Notes: generated from the letters alone by a model not told the origin. Shown: positions 39,053 to 48,771, counted from the first letter of the stretch. The stretch is DNA of 64,000 nt from Klebsiella oxytoca (GCF_009707385.1 NZ_CP046115.1:1116001-1180000), one strand, 5' to 3'. A program made the numbers and translations.

Positions 39053-40950
39053 TGAAATTCAAACCAGTAGAAGAGTTAAAAATAGGACACGTAGTAGAAG
39101 TGACCGGTACAAAAATAAGAGTAGAACTGTCCAACAATGTAGAAGAACTGACTAGAAGTTATTGTGGTAAAGTTTATGCAATAGGACAACTGGGTAGTAT
39201 TGTTAAGATAAACTTCGGAAGAAATATCATTTTTGGTTTTGTAACTCTTTTAAGAATGAGATCGGATGAATTACAACCTAACTCTCTACCAATCCCTCCA
39301 GAAGCAGACCAACGTATCATGGAGGTAGAGTTGTTCTCGCACGGTTACTGGTCGCCATCAAATCAGAAATTAACATTCAACCGCGGTGTAAAAATATACC
39401 CATTGCCTCAGCAGGGCGTTTATCTCCTAACTCATTCTGAATCAGCAGAACTCTTTAGTGCTGCAGAAGGTGCAAGAGATGACTCGTGTAACCCTTTAGT
39501 GCCATTCGCTCACTATTCAAGTGCAAACTCAATACCTTGTAGAGCGAATATTGACAAATTATTTGGACTTCATTGTGCGGTATTAGGCTCGACAGGATCA
39601 GGAAAATCTGGTGCCGTCGCCACTATCCTTCATAGCATATTAGAACACTCAAGCATTGAGGGCAAAACCCTATCTCCTCGAATTGTAATGATAGACCCGC
39701 ATGATGAATATGGGTTAGCCTTTAAAGATAGAGGAATAACTTATCAAGCTTACAGTGCTCTTGAAAACGATGAAAGTAAAAAAAACATAAAACTCCCATA
39801 CTGGCTAATGTCAAGTGATGAGTTTAGAACATTAATAATTGGCAAAACTGAAAAAGAAGCCACATCCCAAAACAATATTATATACAAAGCGCTATCTCAT
39901 GCCAGGATGGTTACATGTGGAATTACAAATCATGCGCCAGATAACTATAACTGGCCTCTACCGGCAGATGGTCAAGCTCTAGATGAACCGAGGCCGACTG
40001 ACGGTCATTCTATTGAAGAAATACTTTCATTTGACTCGGATAAACCAATTCCGTTTTGTTTAAATGAATTTGAAAACCACATAAGATACATTCAAGCAGC
40101 CAGAGTAAAGTCAGGAAAAATAGAAAAAGAAACAGAATCAACATTTGCTGAAAAGTTTAAATCAATTTTAGACAAATTATCAGTATTAAGACGAGATCCA
40201 AGAATTAAATTCATGATGGAAAACTGGTCTCAGAAGAATGACTATAATCTTGAACAAATATTAGATCAGCTAGTTGGTGAAATCATTATTGAAGAAAAAC
40301 ATAAAGATATACGAATTATTGACATATCTGGCCTACCCAATGAAGTCGCTGGTCCATTAGCAGCAACACTTGCCAGGCTTCTATTCCAATATAAAGTACA
40401 TCAAACAGTATCTGAAAGAAATAAAGATCCATTTCTTCTAGTCTGCGAAGAGGCTCACCGCTATGTTCCTAACCATGGTGAAGCCCAATACGCAGCTGCA
40501 CAATCCGCGATCCGACGAATTGCGCGTGAGGGCAGAAAATATGGTTTGGGATTAATGTTAATCAGTCAAAGGCCAGCTGACATTGAAAGCACTGTCATTT
40601 CCCAATGCGGCTCATGGGTTGTGTTAAGATTAACAAATGCGACGGATCAACAGCATGTCTCAACATTTTTACCGGATGGCCTTTCCGGTTTGGTAGCGTC
40701 TTTACCTAGCTTATCTCAGCAGGAAGGTATTTTTGTTGGCGAAGCCGCTGCATTACCATCTAGAATTAAAATTAATTTTTTACCGGAAGATAGAAGACCT
40801 CGGTCAGAGAACGTTAGTTTTTCTAAGGGATGGTCTGAGCCGAGATTTACAGTAGAACAATTAAAGGGTATTGCAGACAGAATGTCTGGCCAAGTTAAAA
40901 TATCCGATAATGTGCAAGTTAATATTCAGGAAGAAGATTTACCTTTTTAA
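39052..40950 (+). CDS. HerA-family ATPase of a SIR2-HerA defence pair
   Basis: 632 residues. N-terminal HAS-barrel-like domain (GHVVEVTGTKIRVEL...), Walker A GSTGSGKSG near residue 179, MIDPHDEYG, Walker B LLVCEEAHRYVP near 460, and the arginine-finger region RRIAREGRKYGLGLMLISQRP near 485. Acts as a hexameric ATPase partner of SIR2 in characterised systems. Sits in the P4 cargo hotspot between cos and int. Confidence 0.92.
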   Translation: MKFKPVEELKIGHVVEVTGTKIRVELSNNVEELTRSYCGKVYAIGQLGSIVKINFGRNIIFGFVTLLRMRSDELQPNSLPIPPEADQRIMEVELFSHGYWSPSNQKLTFNRGVKIYPLPQQGVYLLTHSESAELFSAAEGARDDSCNPLVPFAHYSSANSIPCRANIDKLFGLHCAVLGSTGSGKSGAVATILHSILEHSSIEGKTLSPRIVMIDPHDEYGLAFKDRGITYQAYSALENDESKKNIKLPYWLMSSDEFRTLIIGKTEKEATSQNNIIYKALSHARMVTCGITNHAPDNYNWPLPADGQALDEPRPTDGHSIEEILSFDSDKPIPFCLNEFENHIRYIQAARVKSGKIEKETESTFAEKFKSILDKLSVLRRDPRIKFMMENWSQKNDYNLEQILDQLVGEIIIEEKHKDIRIIDISGLPNEVAGPLAATLARLLFQYKVHQTVSERNKDPFLLVCEEAHRYVPNHGEAQYAAAQSAIRRIAREGRKYGLGLMLISQRPADIESTVISQCGSWVVLRLTNATDQQHVSTFLPDGLSGLVASLPSLSQQEGIFVGEAAALPSRIKINFLPEDRRPRSENVSFSKGWSEPRFTVEQLKGIADRMSGQVKISDNVQVNIQEEDLPF

Positions 40951-40954
40951 ATTT

Positions 40955-40976
40955 TAGCCGGGTGATAGCCCGGCTA
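40955..40976. terminator. Hairpin between convergent herA and int
   Basis: Stem TAGCCGGG / CCCGGCTA overlapping the int stop codon and placed 5 bp after herA. It lies between convergent genes and may serve both; no long T-tract. Confidence 0.6.
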
Positions 40977-42143
40977 GCATTGAAAAATATATGATGAGTA
41001 CCAATCCATCATTTCCCTTCTACGATTTAAGTATTGAGCATGATTATAAGTCCCACGAATATTGTTCTTATCGACATGTGCTAATTGCATTTCAATCCAT
41101 GCACTCTCAAATCCTTTTTCGTGTAAAATTGTTGACAATGTATGCCTGAATCCATGTCCTGTAACTCGACCTGCATAACCAATACGTTTGATAACCTGGT
41201 TGATACTTGCCTCGCTCATAGGTTTGTTAGGATCATTTCGTCCTGGAAAAACATAACGATAGTTCCCTGACATAGTCTTAAGCTCATGGAGTAAATCTAA
41301 CGCTTGGGTCGACAATGGAACAAGATGCGGCCTGCGCATTTTCATCCTTTCGGCAGGAATTTCCCAAATAGCGTTATCCAGATCAAATTCTTGCCATAAT
41401 GCCGCGCGTAATTCGATGGTTCTCACGCCCGTAATCATCAGTAATTTCGTTGCTACCTGGACAAGCTTACTCCCCGAGTAACCCTCTAAGGCACGCAGAA
41501 AATCAGGTATCTCATCAGCTTTTAGGAACGGGAAATGATTGGATTGATGTACTTCGAGGGCACTGGAGAGATCAGCCGCAGGATTGTACTCAGCCCGACC
41601 CGTTGCAATTGCGTAGCGAAACACTTCTGAACAACGCTGCCTAACTTTACGCATTTTCTCTAATGCACCACGTTTCTCAATTTTGCGCAGTACATTAAGC
41701 AATTCCAGCGGTTTAATTTCACCTACTGGTCTCGCCCCTACATAAGGGAAGATGTCGTTCTGAAATGCTTCCATGATGTCTGAGGCATATCCTGCCGACC
41801 ACTTGACTGACTTCATCTGATGCCACTCTGTGGCTATCTTTTCGAACGCGCTTTCAGACTCGGTTTGCAAAGCGATCTTCTGCTCTTTACGAACCTCACT
41901 CGGATTCTTCCCTTCGGCTACCAGTTTTCGGGCATCATCACGACGAGAACGGGCATCTGCAAGTGTGATCGTCGGATATACACCCAGCGAGATCATTTTT
42001 GGTTTACCGGCAAAACGATAACGGAACCGCCAGCTCTTACTTCCATTAGGTTCTATAAGCAATGACAGCCCTTGCCCATCTCCAAGTGTATAGGCTTTAG
42101 CTTCAGGCTTAGCGCGGCGAATCTGCATATCGTTTAAAGGCAT
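40974..42143 (-). CDS. int: P4-family tyrosine integrase
   Basis: 389 residues. Arm-binding N-terminus MPLNDMQIRRAKPEAKAYTLGDGQGLSLLIEP is the P4 integrase type. Catalytic residues visible: Arg in GVRTIELR, HGFRH, and Tyr in GTYNHAQY near residue 370. It lies 161 bp from the thrW-derived att core at 42305, the usual arrangement. A decayed homologue occupies 29230-29535. Confidence 0.95.
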   Translation of the reverse strand: MPLNDMQIRRAKPEAKAYTLGDGQGLSLLIEPNGSKSWRFRYRFAGKPKMISLGVYPTITLADARSRRDDARKLVAEGKNPSEVRKEQKIALQTESESAFEKIATEWHQMKSVKWSAGYASDIMEAFQNDIFPYVGARPVGEIKPLELLNVLRKIEKRGALEKMRKVRQRCSEVFRYAIATGRAEYNPAADLSSALEVHQSNHFPFLKADEIPDFLRALEGYSGSKLVQVATKLLMITGVRTIELRAALWQEFDLDNAIWEIPAERMKMRRPHLVPLSTQALDLLHELKTMSGNYRYVFPGRNDPNKPMSEASINQVIKRIGYAGRVTGHGFRHTLSTILHEKGFESAWIEMQLAHVDKNNIRGTYNHAQYLNRRREMMDWYSSYIFQC

Positions 42144-42304
42144 GTGTATAGGAATCCAAGACCGAACAGGAACATATACACAATCCTATACACATTCTGT
42201 ATCGGATTCTACTGGATGGTTACGGACGATGATGGACTAAAAAGCGGTAAAATCGTTATAAATCAGGGTATTTATGGATGAATACGGACGTTTGGGGAAT
42301 TTGA

Positions 42305-42344
42305 GATGGTGCCGATAATAGGAGTCGAACCTACGACCTTCGCA
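42305..42344. repeat. att core: 40-bp copy of the thrW 3' end (internal)
   Basis: Forty bases identical to 49606-49645, starting GATGGTGCCGATAATAGG and ending TTCGCA. Separates the P4-like satellite from the 7.3 kb element. It covers the last part of tRNA-Thr only, not a full tRNA. Confidence 0.92.
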
Positions 42345-42471
42345 GACTCTAATGAATTATCTACAAAGCCTAGCTAACTGATTGATTAAACTTAGTTAAT
42401 TAGACTTTTCACCAGCAACAAAAGGTATATATCAACCCTGAAACTGCCCCGACAAAATATCAGGGGTTTAC

Positions 42472-43674
42472 ATGACTTACAAGCGTGACAGATATCTGAT
42501 TCTCGACCATTGCGGGGTTTACATGGTGCGAATCGTTATACCGTCCTACATGAAGCCTTACTTCAACGGTAAGCGCTACTACATGAAATCCACAGCCACC
42601 AAAGATATCAGGCAAGCAAGGCTTTTCAGGGATGCTGTAGCGGTAGAGTTCATCAAGCTAAGGGAACAGCTTAAGCCAAAACAAAACGGCTCAAAGGTTG
42701 AGCAGATAATCAATGAACTACGTGGTATCAGCAACTTTGCAAAGGAATCACCAGTGAATTACGGGGCTAATATAGAGCGTTGTCCTACACTGATACAAAT
42801 ACGTGACCTTTATTTGCTGCAATATAGCGATAAACGCAAACTAACAACGCTATCAAAGATAACTAAAGCCGTTGAGTTAATACTTTCTCACATTAAGCAA
42901 CGTGATTCACAGCTTCAGGATATTAACAGAACGGTAGTAACCGGATGGCTTGACCAACTGAAAAAAGAGAAAGCAACTCAAACGCTACAAAACTATATAA
43001 GCGCACTGGCTCAACTATTCGATTTTGCAAAGAATCGTTATCACGATGCACCTAAAGATAATCCTTTCAGAGGGCACAGGTTAGAGGCCAAAAGTTCACA
43101 TGATAGTTATGAACCTTTCCTTATTTCTGAGTTAAGCAAAGTCTTTAGGTTACTCAATGATGAGATGAAACAGGTAACCTTAATCGGCCTTTATTCAGGG
43201 ATGAGATTGAATGAAATTTGTAGCCTTATCACTGATGATATTGTTACAGAGGAAAACGTAAGGTGCTTACGCATCTCAAAAGGCAAAACAAAGAATGCAG
43301 CCCGATTAGTTCCCGTTCATCCTTCAATTAACGGACTTATTGACACGCTGATTCAAAACCATACTGATACGTTTCTTTTCAGGCATGCAGCGTTAACAGA
43401 CAGGGCTGATGGTAAGCGCTCTACATGGCATACACAGCAATTCACCAGAGCAAAGAGAAAGGCTTTAGGCGAGAAGGAAACGGAGCGGAAAGTCTTTCAC
43501 TCGTTGCGTGGGATGTTCATCACCGAACTTGACCGCCTCAAAGTGCCTGAAGACCGGATAGCGCTTCTTGTAGGCCACGAGAGGGGGAGTACAGAGTCTT
43601 TCAAGACTTACAGTCAAGGGGCTTCACTCAAAGAGCTTGCTCAGTACGTGGAAAAGGTCAATTTTGACCTGTAA
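42472..43674 (+). CDS. Tyrosine recombinase/integrase (not P4 type)
   Basis: 400 residues. Catalytic residues: Arg in LYSGMRLNEICSL near residue 247, HSLRGMF near 344, HERG near 367, and Tyr in FKTYSQGAS near 380. N-terminal part (MTYKRDRYLILDHCGVYMVRI) is unlike the P4 integrase next door. It is 128 bp from the att core at 42344 and is the likely integrase of the 7.3 kb element. Confidence 0.92.
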   Translation: MTYKRDRYLILDHCGVYMVRIVIPSYMKPYFNGKRYYMKSTATKDIRQARLFRDAVAVEFIKLREQLKPKQNGSKVEQIINELRGISNFAKESPVNYGANIERCPTLIQIRDLYLLQYSDKRKLTTLSKITKAVELILSHIKQRDSQLQDINRTVVTGWLDQLKKEKATQTLQNYISALAQLFDFAKNRYHDAPKDNPFRGHRLEAKSSHDSYEPFLISELSKVFRLLNDEMKQVTLIGLYSGMRLNEICSLITDDIVTEENVRCLRISKGKTKNAARLVPVHPSINGLIDTLIQNHTDTFLFRHAALTDRADGKRSTWHTQQFTRAKRKALGEKETERKVFHSLRGMFITELDRLKVPEDRIALLVGHERGSTESFKTYSQGASLKELAQYVEKVNFDL

Positions 43675-43828
43675 CTTGACCTTCAGCAGTCAGTGCTTTC
43701 TCTGGCTGGCGGTTCAAGCTTGTCACTGAAAAAGCATGTGGATATAGAGGCAATCAACGTAAAAACTGGTTACACTTTGTGAACCATTAGCTAAAATGAA
43801 CCCTCTACTACACGAGAAGTGGTGGCCT

Positions 43829-44746
43829 ATGAACAATTCCCCCGTCTTGAAATTACAAGACATTGCAAGCTCAAGCTCTACAGATATTGAAGAGCTGCTT
43901 TCACGAGCCAAAATGATATCAGTAAAACTTGGCTTACAAGATATTTCAGACTGGCTTGAGCACGAGATAAATGGTTATCCTTCATTTGATTCTCTCCCTG
44001 CATACAGGGTTATCAAAAACGTTCCTATTAGAGCCTATAACCCATATGCTGGGTGGATTCCATTTCAGTTGGGTGATATGAGTGAAAATCACCGTGATGT
44101 TTATGAAATTCTAACAACATTACATCTCACCAACTCTGTTTCTATGTTAGTAGAGTTCGCTAAAAGTAATCAGACTTTATACAGTGACTTACCCCCTGTG
44201 CAATATAACTTTTTACAGCAGGCGAGCGATTGTGATTTTCGCCTTGCATGGAGCATAAATCCAGCACAGATTACAAAAATACTTTCCAATGTGAAATCAA
44301 AGATACTTGATTGGGCCCTATTATTAGAAAGTAAAGGGATTTTAGGCGAAGGTTTATTATTCTCACAAGCAGAGAAAAGAGAGGCTGCAACAATGACTGT
44401 TAACAATATTAATAACTTTAACGGCAACGTGCATAATGCTGGCGCTATTGGTGCTGGTAATACAGGAGATATTCACCAACAGAACAGTATTACTTCAGGT
44501 GATTTTAACTCCCTTGCGCGTCAGCTAAAAGAGCATGGGCTGGATGATGCTGATGTCATAGAACTGGAGCAGCTTGTTAAACAGACTGATAAACCGACTT
44601 CAAAAGGTGAAGTTGAAAAGGGCTTTGGGGCTTGGATTGGTAAGATGACGGGAAAGGCTTTCACTGGAGGGCTTAAAATCGCTGGCGCAGTGGCTCCTGC
44701 TGTTCTTACCAATGCGCTTTGCCATTACTTTAACATTCCTGTCTGA
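43829..44746 (+). CDS. AbiTii-family abortive-infection protein
   Basis: 305 residues from the ATG at 43829; an ATG at 43796 is possible. N-terminal AbiTii-like domain (LKLQDIASSSSTDIEELLSRAKMISVKLGLQDISDWLEHEINGY) seen in abortive-infection proteins, a Gly/Asn-rich middle (FNGNVHNAGAIGAGNTGD) and a hydrophobic C-terminus (GGLKIAGAVAPAVLTNAL). Mechanism of the family is not well known to me. A TGAACCA motif lies in its promoter and again before the serine recombinase. Confidence 0.75.
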   Translation: MNNSPVLKLQDIASSSSTDIEELLSRAKMISVKLGLQDISDWLEHEINGYPSFDSLPAYRVIKNVPIRAYNPYAGWIPFQLGDMSENHRDVYEILTTLHLTNSVSMLVEFAKSNQTLYSDLPPVQYNFLQQASDCDFRLAWSINPAQITKILSNVKSKILDWALLLESKGILGEGLLFSQAEKREAATMTVNNINNFNGNVHNAGAIGAGNTGDIHQQNSITSGDFNSLARQLKEHGLDDADVIELEQLVKQTDKPTSKGEVEKGFGAWIGKMTGKAFTGGLKIAGAVAPAVLTNALCHYFNIPV

Positions 44747-44755
44747 CATCAAGTT

Positions 44756-44787
44756 AAGGCCGCTATTATCTGACGGCCTTTCTTTTT
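44756..44787 (+). terminator. Intrinsic terminator of the AbiTii gene
   Basis: Stem AAGGCCG / CGGCCTT with an 11-base loop, followed by TCTTTTTC, 10 bp after the stop. Confidence 0.85.
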
Positions 44788-45120
44788 CATTCATGAAAAG
44801 TGCATAGTTATACATCAATGTCCCGCGTACACTGATTAACTTGAATGGTTATTCTTTGTTTTAACAGTGATTAACAGTTTTCTCACACCCCATATTTTCT
44901 TCTTCGATGGCTTGCCAGTCCTGACCTCAAGCCATTTTTCTGTTCTGTGGTGATTACAGTGAACTACTGGTAATTTACACACTGTTTCCAGTCTGGTTAA
45001 GGTATACCTCAAGAGGCACCGATTTACTGAACCAGTTCACCCCAAAAATGATTTATTGAACCACGCAAAACAGACTGATATAATTGAACCACCTTAAACA
45101 GACTACTACGGTTCACTATC
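44788..45120. promoter_or_regulatory. Promoter/recombination region of the serine recombinase
   Basis: 333 bp without a gene. The last 95 bp hold three TGAACCA repeats and one inverted copy; the rest includes TTAACAGT words near 44860-44875. Likely promoter and binding region for the recombinase. Confidence 0.5.
45028..45115. repeat. TGAACCA repeats upstream of serine recombinase
   Basis: TGAACCA at 45028, 45057 and 45085 (spacing 29 and 28 bp) and an inverted GGTTCA at 45110. Two copies extend over 22 bp (ATTGAACCACGCAAAACAG and ATTGAACCACCTTAAACAG). TGAACC also occurs at 43780 and 43797 before the AbiTii gene. They fit binding sites of the recombinase (res or operator). Confidence 0.6.
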
Positions 45121-45744
45121 ATGACTTCACGTGTCTATGCTTACCTCAGAGCTTCCACCACTCAGCAAGACGCAACACGCGCCAAAGGTCAGTTGGATGA
45201 GTTCGCTACAGCCAACGGTATGACCATTTCAAGCTACTTCACAGAGAATGAATCAGGTGCATCGCTACAGCGTCCTGAGTTGTTCAGACTGCTTGAGATT
45301 GCACAGAAGGGAGATGTTCTGTTAGTCGAGCAGGTAGACCGTCTGTCACGTTTGAGCGGTGAAGACTGGAACAAGTTACGGTCACTGATTAATGAGAAAG
45401 GCGTTAGAGTGGTTGCCTTAGACCTGCCAACAAGCCACCAGCTTATTCAGTCAGGAGATGAGTTCACCAGCAGGATGCTTGAGGCGTTAAACGGGATGAT
45501 GCTGGACATGCTCGCTGCTATTGCCAGAAAAGATTACACAGACCGTAAAAGAAGACAGGCTCAGGGCATCGTAAAGGCCAAATCAGACGGTAAGTACAAA
45601 GGTCGTCCAGAGGACACACAGCGTAATGAGAGAATAGCCAGGCTGTTACAGGCTGGTATGTCCTACAGTGACGTAATGGAAACGGTGAGCTGCTCAAGGG
45701 CAACGGTGGCAAAGGTCAGTAAGAGCCTCAAAGAGATGGCTTAA
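45121..45744 (+). CDS. Serine recombinase (resolvase/invertase family)
   Basis: 207 residues. Catalytic Ser in YAYLRASTTQQD (residue 12), the conserved LLVEQVDRLSRLSGEDW segment, helix E, and a C-terminal helix-turn-helix (RIARLLQAGMSYSDVMETVSCSRATVAKVSK). Standard size for a small resolvase. May resolve multimers or invert a segment of this element; the repeats directly upstream are the probable sites. Confidence 0.92.
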   Translation: MTSRVYAYLRASTTQQDATRAKGQLDEFATANGMTISSYFTENESGASLQRPELFRLLEIAQKGDVLLVEQVDRLSRLSGEDWNKLRSLINEKGVRVVALDLPTSHQLIQSGDEFTSRMLEALNGMMLDMLAAIARKDYTDRKRRQAQGIVKAKSDGKYKGRPEDTQRNERIARLLQAGMSYSDVMETVSCSRATVAKVSKSLKEMA

Positions 45745-45950
45745 TTTGACTTGTTAAGAGTCACGCCCTGCTTTGTGTGGGGCTTTCTAATTGATTTCAT
45801 TGCAGATATGTCAAAAAAGTGCTTGTTAAACGCTACTTTCTCAGGTTCGCCTTCTAAGCAGGTATTCATCTGCTCATCAAATCTTCCAGACCTTCACAGA
45901 TATGTTCCAGCAATCAATGAAGGCCGAAAATAACGAGTGATACCCTGATT

Positions 45951-46241
45951 TTACGGAAAAATTTTCATCAGTAATTTTCTGGCCTCATCCCTTAAATCAT
46001 CGTTAACACGATTAGACGCAATAATTAGCCTTAGTGCTTCTTCACTTGCCCCTGCGGAAATGATTGCTCTCGCTTTACTGGTGCGGCTCCCACAGCTTTT
46101 TTCTGTGTATCCTTCCTGAGTATGCAGCAGTTCAATGAGGTCAGCACGTGAAATGGTGGTGTTGGCAAACTTGCTGTAATACGTCACAAAGCACCCCATA
46201 CCAATAGCTTTAAGGTAGGTGTGTAATTTTTCGTCATCCAT
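45951..46241 (-). CDS. Hypothetical protein
   Basis: 96 residues, helical and charged (MDDEKLHTYLKAIGMGCFVTYYSKF...). No family recognised. It follows the 102-residue gene by 10 bp and is probably cotranscribed with it. Confidence 0.6.
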   Translation of the reverse strand: MDDEKLHTYLKAIGMGCFVTYYSKFANTTISRADLIELLHTQEGYTEKSCGSRTSKARAIISAGASEEALRLIIASNRVNDDLRDEARKLLMKIFP

Positions 46242-46251
46242 TGAGAGGCCC

Positions 46252-46560
46252 TTAAGAGAATATCTGAGGGAATTGTAACCCTCTGAAAGTCATCTTAACC
46301 AGTGGGTAAACTGAGATGAAAGGTTTGATGTCTGGATCCGGCTTATGCTTACCGTTATCCCTGTACCATTGTTTCTGGCATTCAACACAAGCCATGCAGC
46401 TTGAGTAATGTTCACTAGCACCATGTCTCTTGCAGATGTGAACAAAGAAACGCTGACCGCGTGCTCTGGCAATCTTTGCAGCAGCAGTTTTTCGGATGGT
46501 GAAGTCTTCGTTTCCGGTAAGAAACAAAAATCGGTTTGATGTCTGTACAGTAGGTTTCAT
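46252..46560 (-). CDS. Hypothetical protein with CxxC motif
   Basis: 102 residues; start ATG at 46560 with GGAGACTGGAAG upstream. Contains HGASEHYSSCMACVECQKQWYRDN, with Cys residues that could bind a metal together with a His. No family recognised. Confidence 0.6.
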   Translation of the reverse strand: MKPTVQTSNRFLFLTGNEDFTIRKTAAAKIARARGQRFFVHICKRHGASEHYSSCMACVECQKQWYRDNGKHKPDPDIKPFISVYPLVKMTFRGLQFPQIFS

Positions 46561-47550
46561 TCTTCCAGTCTCCGGTGTGGAAAATCATTCAGCCCACCAG
46601 CGATTAACGCTTGATGGGAAGGAACCCTTTTCACCGTGATGGATTGTCTATGGCTTAACAGATGGGAAGGTCTGAAAAGTTGCAATTCACAATATTGCTG
46701 TAGGTGAGGTGACTCAACAATTTGGGGGTGTTTAGTCTTCGCTCTTATTGTGAATGTCTGCCATTTGATAAATCTCTTTAGATATGGCTGGACTAGTTGA
46801 ACTCTCAAGCTACCCCGACTCAACGGGGGCTTAAGCAACGACACCAGATATTCCCACAACTCAAAGAGAACTCATCTCTAACAGGTTGATTATTATATCA
46901 AACGCAATGGTTTGATGCAATTGTAACCTGAGCTATTTTAGCGCTTTCTGAGGGCTTATGATGGGCCTTGAGGGGAGAATGTAGGTTGATATTAGGAACG
47001 CTTCAGAATGGCATACAGGGGTTCTGATAGGCTATCTGAATAGATTACAAGGCGAAAGCAAGAGCATGACAACGCGAAGCCATGCGAATGTTGAAAGGAT
47101 AATTCCTTGATTGGTGATTCCACATCTTAACAGTAATCTTTAAAGGTATTGATTAAGTATCTTTGAAGAGATAATAAGATTTTAATGGCTTTTGGCGTAA
47201 GCCATTTTCTTATTGTAGTATTCAATTAGTGATAATCAGAAAACTATAAAGATAATCTATAAAGGTCTTAATGCATTATATCAATCGTAAAAAATCCGTC
47301 AATAGCAAAAAGTGCTAAATATGCTTTTTCGCCATACCACCCACCCCACCAATAATAACCATCCATCAATTTCAGTAATAACATAATACCACTGGACAAA
47401 AACACAGTTACGTATGATAATAATACAGTAATACTCATTTATCAAAATCGGTCAACAGGGTCTTAGATAGATGAGAATAGCTGGAAGGTCACTTTCTCAG
47501 GTTTTATTATGGGGGGGGTGACCTTTCCTGTTTCAGGAGTATTAACATGA
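46561..47550. other. AT-rich region inside the 7.3 kb element
   Basis: About 990 bp with no supported gene. An open frame at 46557-46859 (TTG start) is not convincing. From 46,860 the sequence is AT-rich with many short direct words (AAGATAAT, TAAAGGT). Near 47485-47525 there is an 8-bp inverted repeat around eight G residues. Confidence 0.4.
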
Positions 47551-47739
47551 ATGAAGAAGTACTTTACTATCGTAGCGGAAAAGACACATCAATTCTACAT
47601 GCAGTATAAGAGCCTCTCCGAATTAACAGGGATTACACCTCCCTCTGGTTACACCCCACCTCGTATGATGACAAAAACCAGAAGATACGAAGTTATCAAG
47701 GCTATCTGTCAGAAACTGAAACCCCTTGACAGAATTTAA
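47551..47739 (+). CDS. Hypothetical small protein
   Basis: 62 codons, basic C-terminus (MMTKTRRYEVIKAICQKLKPLDRI). ATG at 47551; an overlapping out-of-frame ATG at 47547 lies at a better distance from AGGAG, so the start is uncertain. No family recognised. Confidence 0.35.
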   Translation: MKKYFTIVAEKTHQFYMQYKSLSELTGITPPSGYTPPRMMTKTRRYEVIKAICQKLKPLDRI

Positions 47740-47921
47740 CAACATGTTAACATTTGTATATTGGATTGATTTCCTGACAAATTAATGGCTTTCCTGTGGC
47801 ATCCCTTCCTCGGGACAGGTCAGCCAACCCCCTTACACATTCCAGATGACACTACACGGGTTACGTAAAAGACGGCCTGTGTGGTGTATTTTTGCATCTG
47901 AATTTCACGAGAGCGTTAATA

Positions 47922-48443
47922 ATGAATAGTCCTACACAGAAACGAATTGAAATCGAATCACATTTCACCCCCAAAATTAAAGCTGCACTGGAAAATATCG
48001 AAGATGCAAAGGATATTTACAACGCAGACAGCCTGAATAAAGATACTCTTATTGCTGTCAAGACTAAGCAACTAATGTCTCAGCCAGTCGAAGATTATGG
48101 ATTCAGAATCCGACAGGTTACACACCCAGCGATGGTACAGACCATTATTCAGAACATGATGAATGAGAATTATATTGTGTATGAAATGGGCGCTGGATTT
48201 ATCAAGTTTGTACCATTACAGCAGTCACCAAAACATAACCCGCTTGCTGAGATTGAAAAGGCATGTAAGAAAGCCGCTGAGAAATTTGTTGATGCAGGAA
48301 TCACTGAGAAAGCGAATAAGGTAAATAATGCCATCCATGCTCACAATGTATTGGTGAAACAGGCTGAAGAAGCGTTATCGGGAATCAAACCGTTTGAATC
48401 CTATCTGTCTGTGATTGTAGCCGATGAGGTGGGTAATGACTAA
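47922..48443 (+). CDS. Hypothetical protein, first of a four-gene operon
   Basis: 173 residues from the ATG at 47922 (MNSPTQKRIEIESHF). Charged and helical; no family recognised. Its end overlaps the next start by 8 bp. Leads an operon of tightly packed small genes. Confidence 0.65.
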   Translation: MNSPTQKRIEIESHFTPKIKAALENIEDAKDIYNADSLNKDTLIAVKTKQLMSQPVEDYGFRIRQVTHPAMVQTIIQNMMNENYIVYEMGAGFIKFVPLQQSPKHNPLAEIEKACKKAAEKFVDAGITEKANKVNNAIHAHNVLVKQAEEALSGIKPFESYLSVIVADEVGND

Positions 48444-48771
48444 CAAAGTCACTGAAGCCGCTTACAAGGCTCAGATTGCCACTTTACAGGCTCAGTTAAT
48501 GCAACGTCATACAGTGACTGCCATCGACGCTGTACAGCCTTTCTGTGAAGCTATAGGTATCAATCCCGCTGATTACGTTAAGGCCACCAGCGCTATGAGT
48601 AACCAGCATAAAGCGTTCTGTGACGGGATTCTGAAAGCGGCTTCTTCAAAGGTCACCCGCTTGCAGCGTGATGCAACTGTACGAATCCTCGAAGCACAGA
48701 CAAAACGAAACAAAGCCATAACAGCAGCCTCAGAAGCGGCTGAAGTTGCTCAGTCGATGGGAGGGCTGTAA
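48436..48771 (+). CDS. Hypothetical protein
   Basis: 111 residues from the ATG at 48436, preceded by GAGGTGG. Mostly helical, Ala/Gln-rich; no family recognised. It ends 1 bp before the next gene's start. Confidence 0.65.
   Translation: MTNKVTEAAYKAQIATLQAQLMQRHTVTAIDAVQPFCEAIGINPADYVKATSAMSNQHKAFCDGILKAASSKVTRLQRDATVRILEAQTKRNKAITAASEAAEVAQSMGGL

Larger units (their letters stand above)
29682..42344. mobile_element. P4-like phage satellite carrying SIR2-type defence genes
   Basis: About 12.7 kb between the decayed core at 29664 and the intact 40-bp core ending at 42344. Gene content follows P4: alpha primase/helicase, AlpA/Vis and Ash/Icd-like genes to the left; Sid-like, Psu-like and Ogr/Delta-like to the right; then a cos candidate, cargo (SIR2-HerA) and a P4-family integrase next to the att core. 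A second SIR2-type gene lies between alpha and the left end. The damaged left core may prevent normal excision. Boundaries are inferred from repeats. Confidence 0.82.

Noticed and set aside
42305..42344. Possible second tRNA gene
   Set aside because: Only the 3' part of tRNA-Thr is present; it is an att core, not a gene.
46557..46859. 100-codon minus-strand frame in the 7.3 kb element
   Set aside because: TTG start, no ribosome binding site, no recognisable protein pattern. The overlap with the next start is tempting but not enough.
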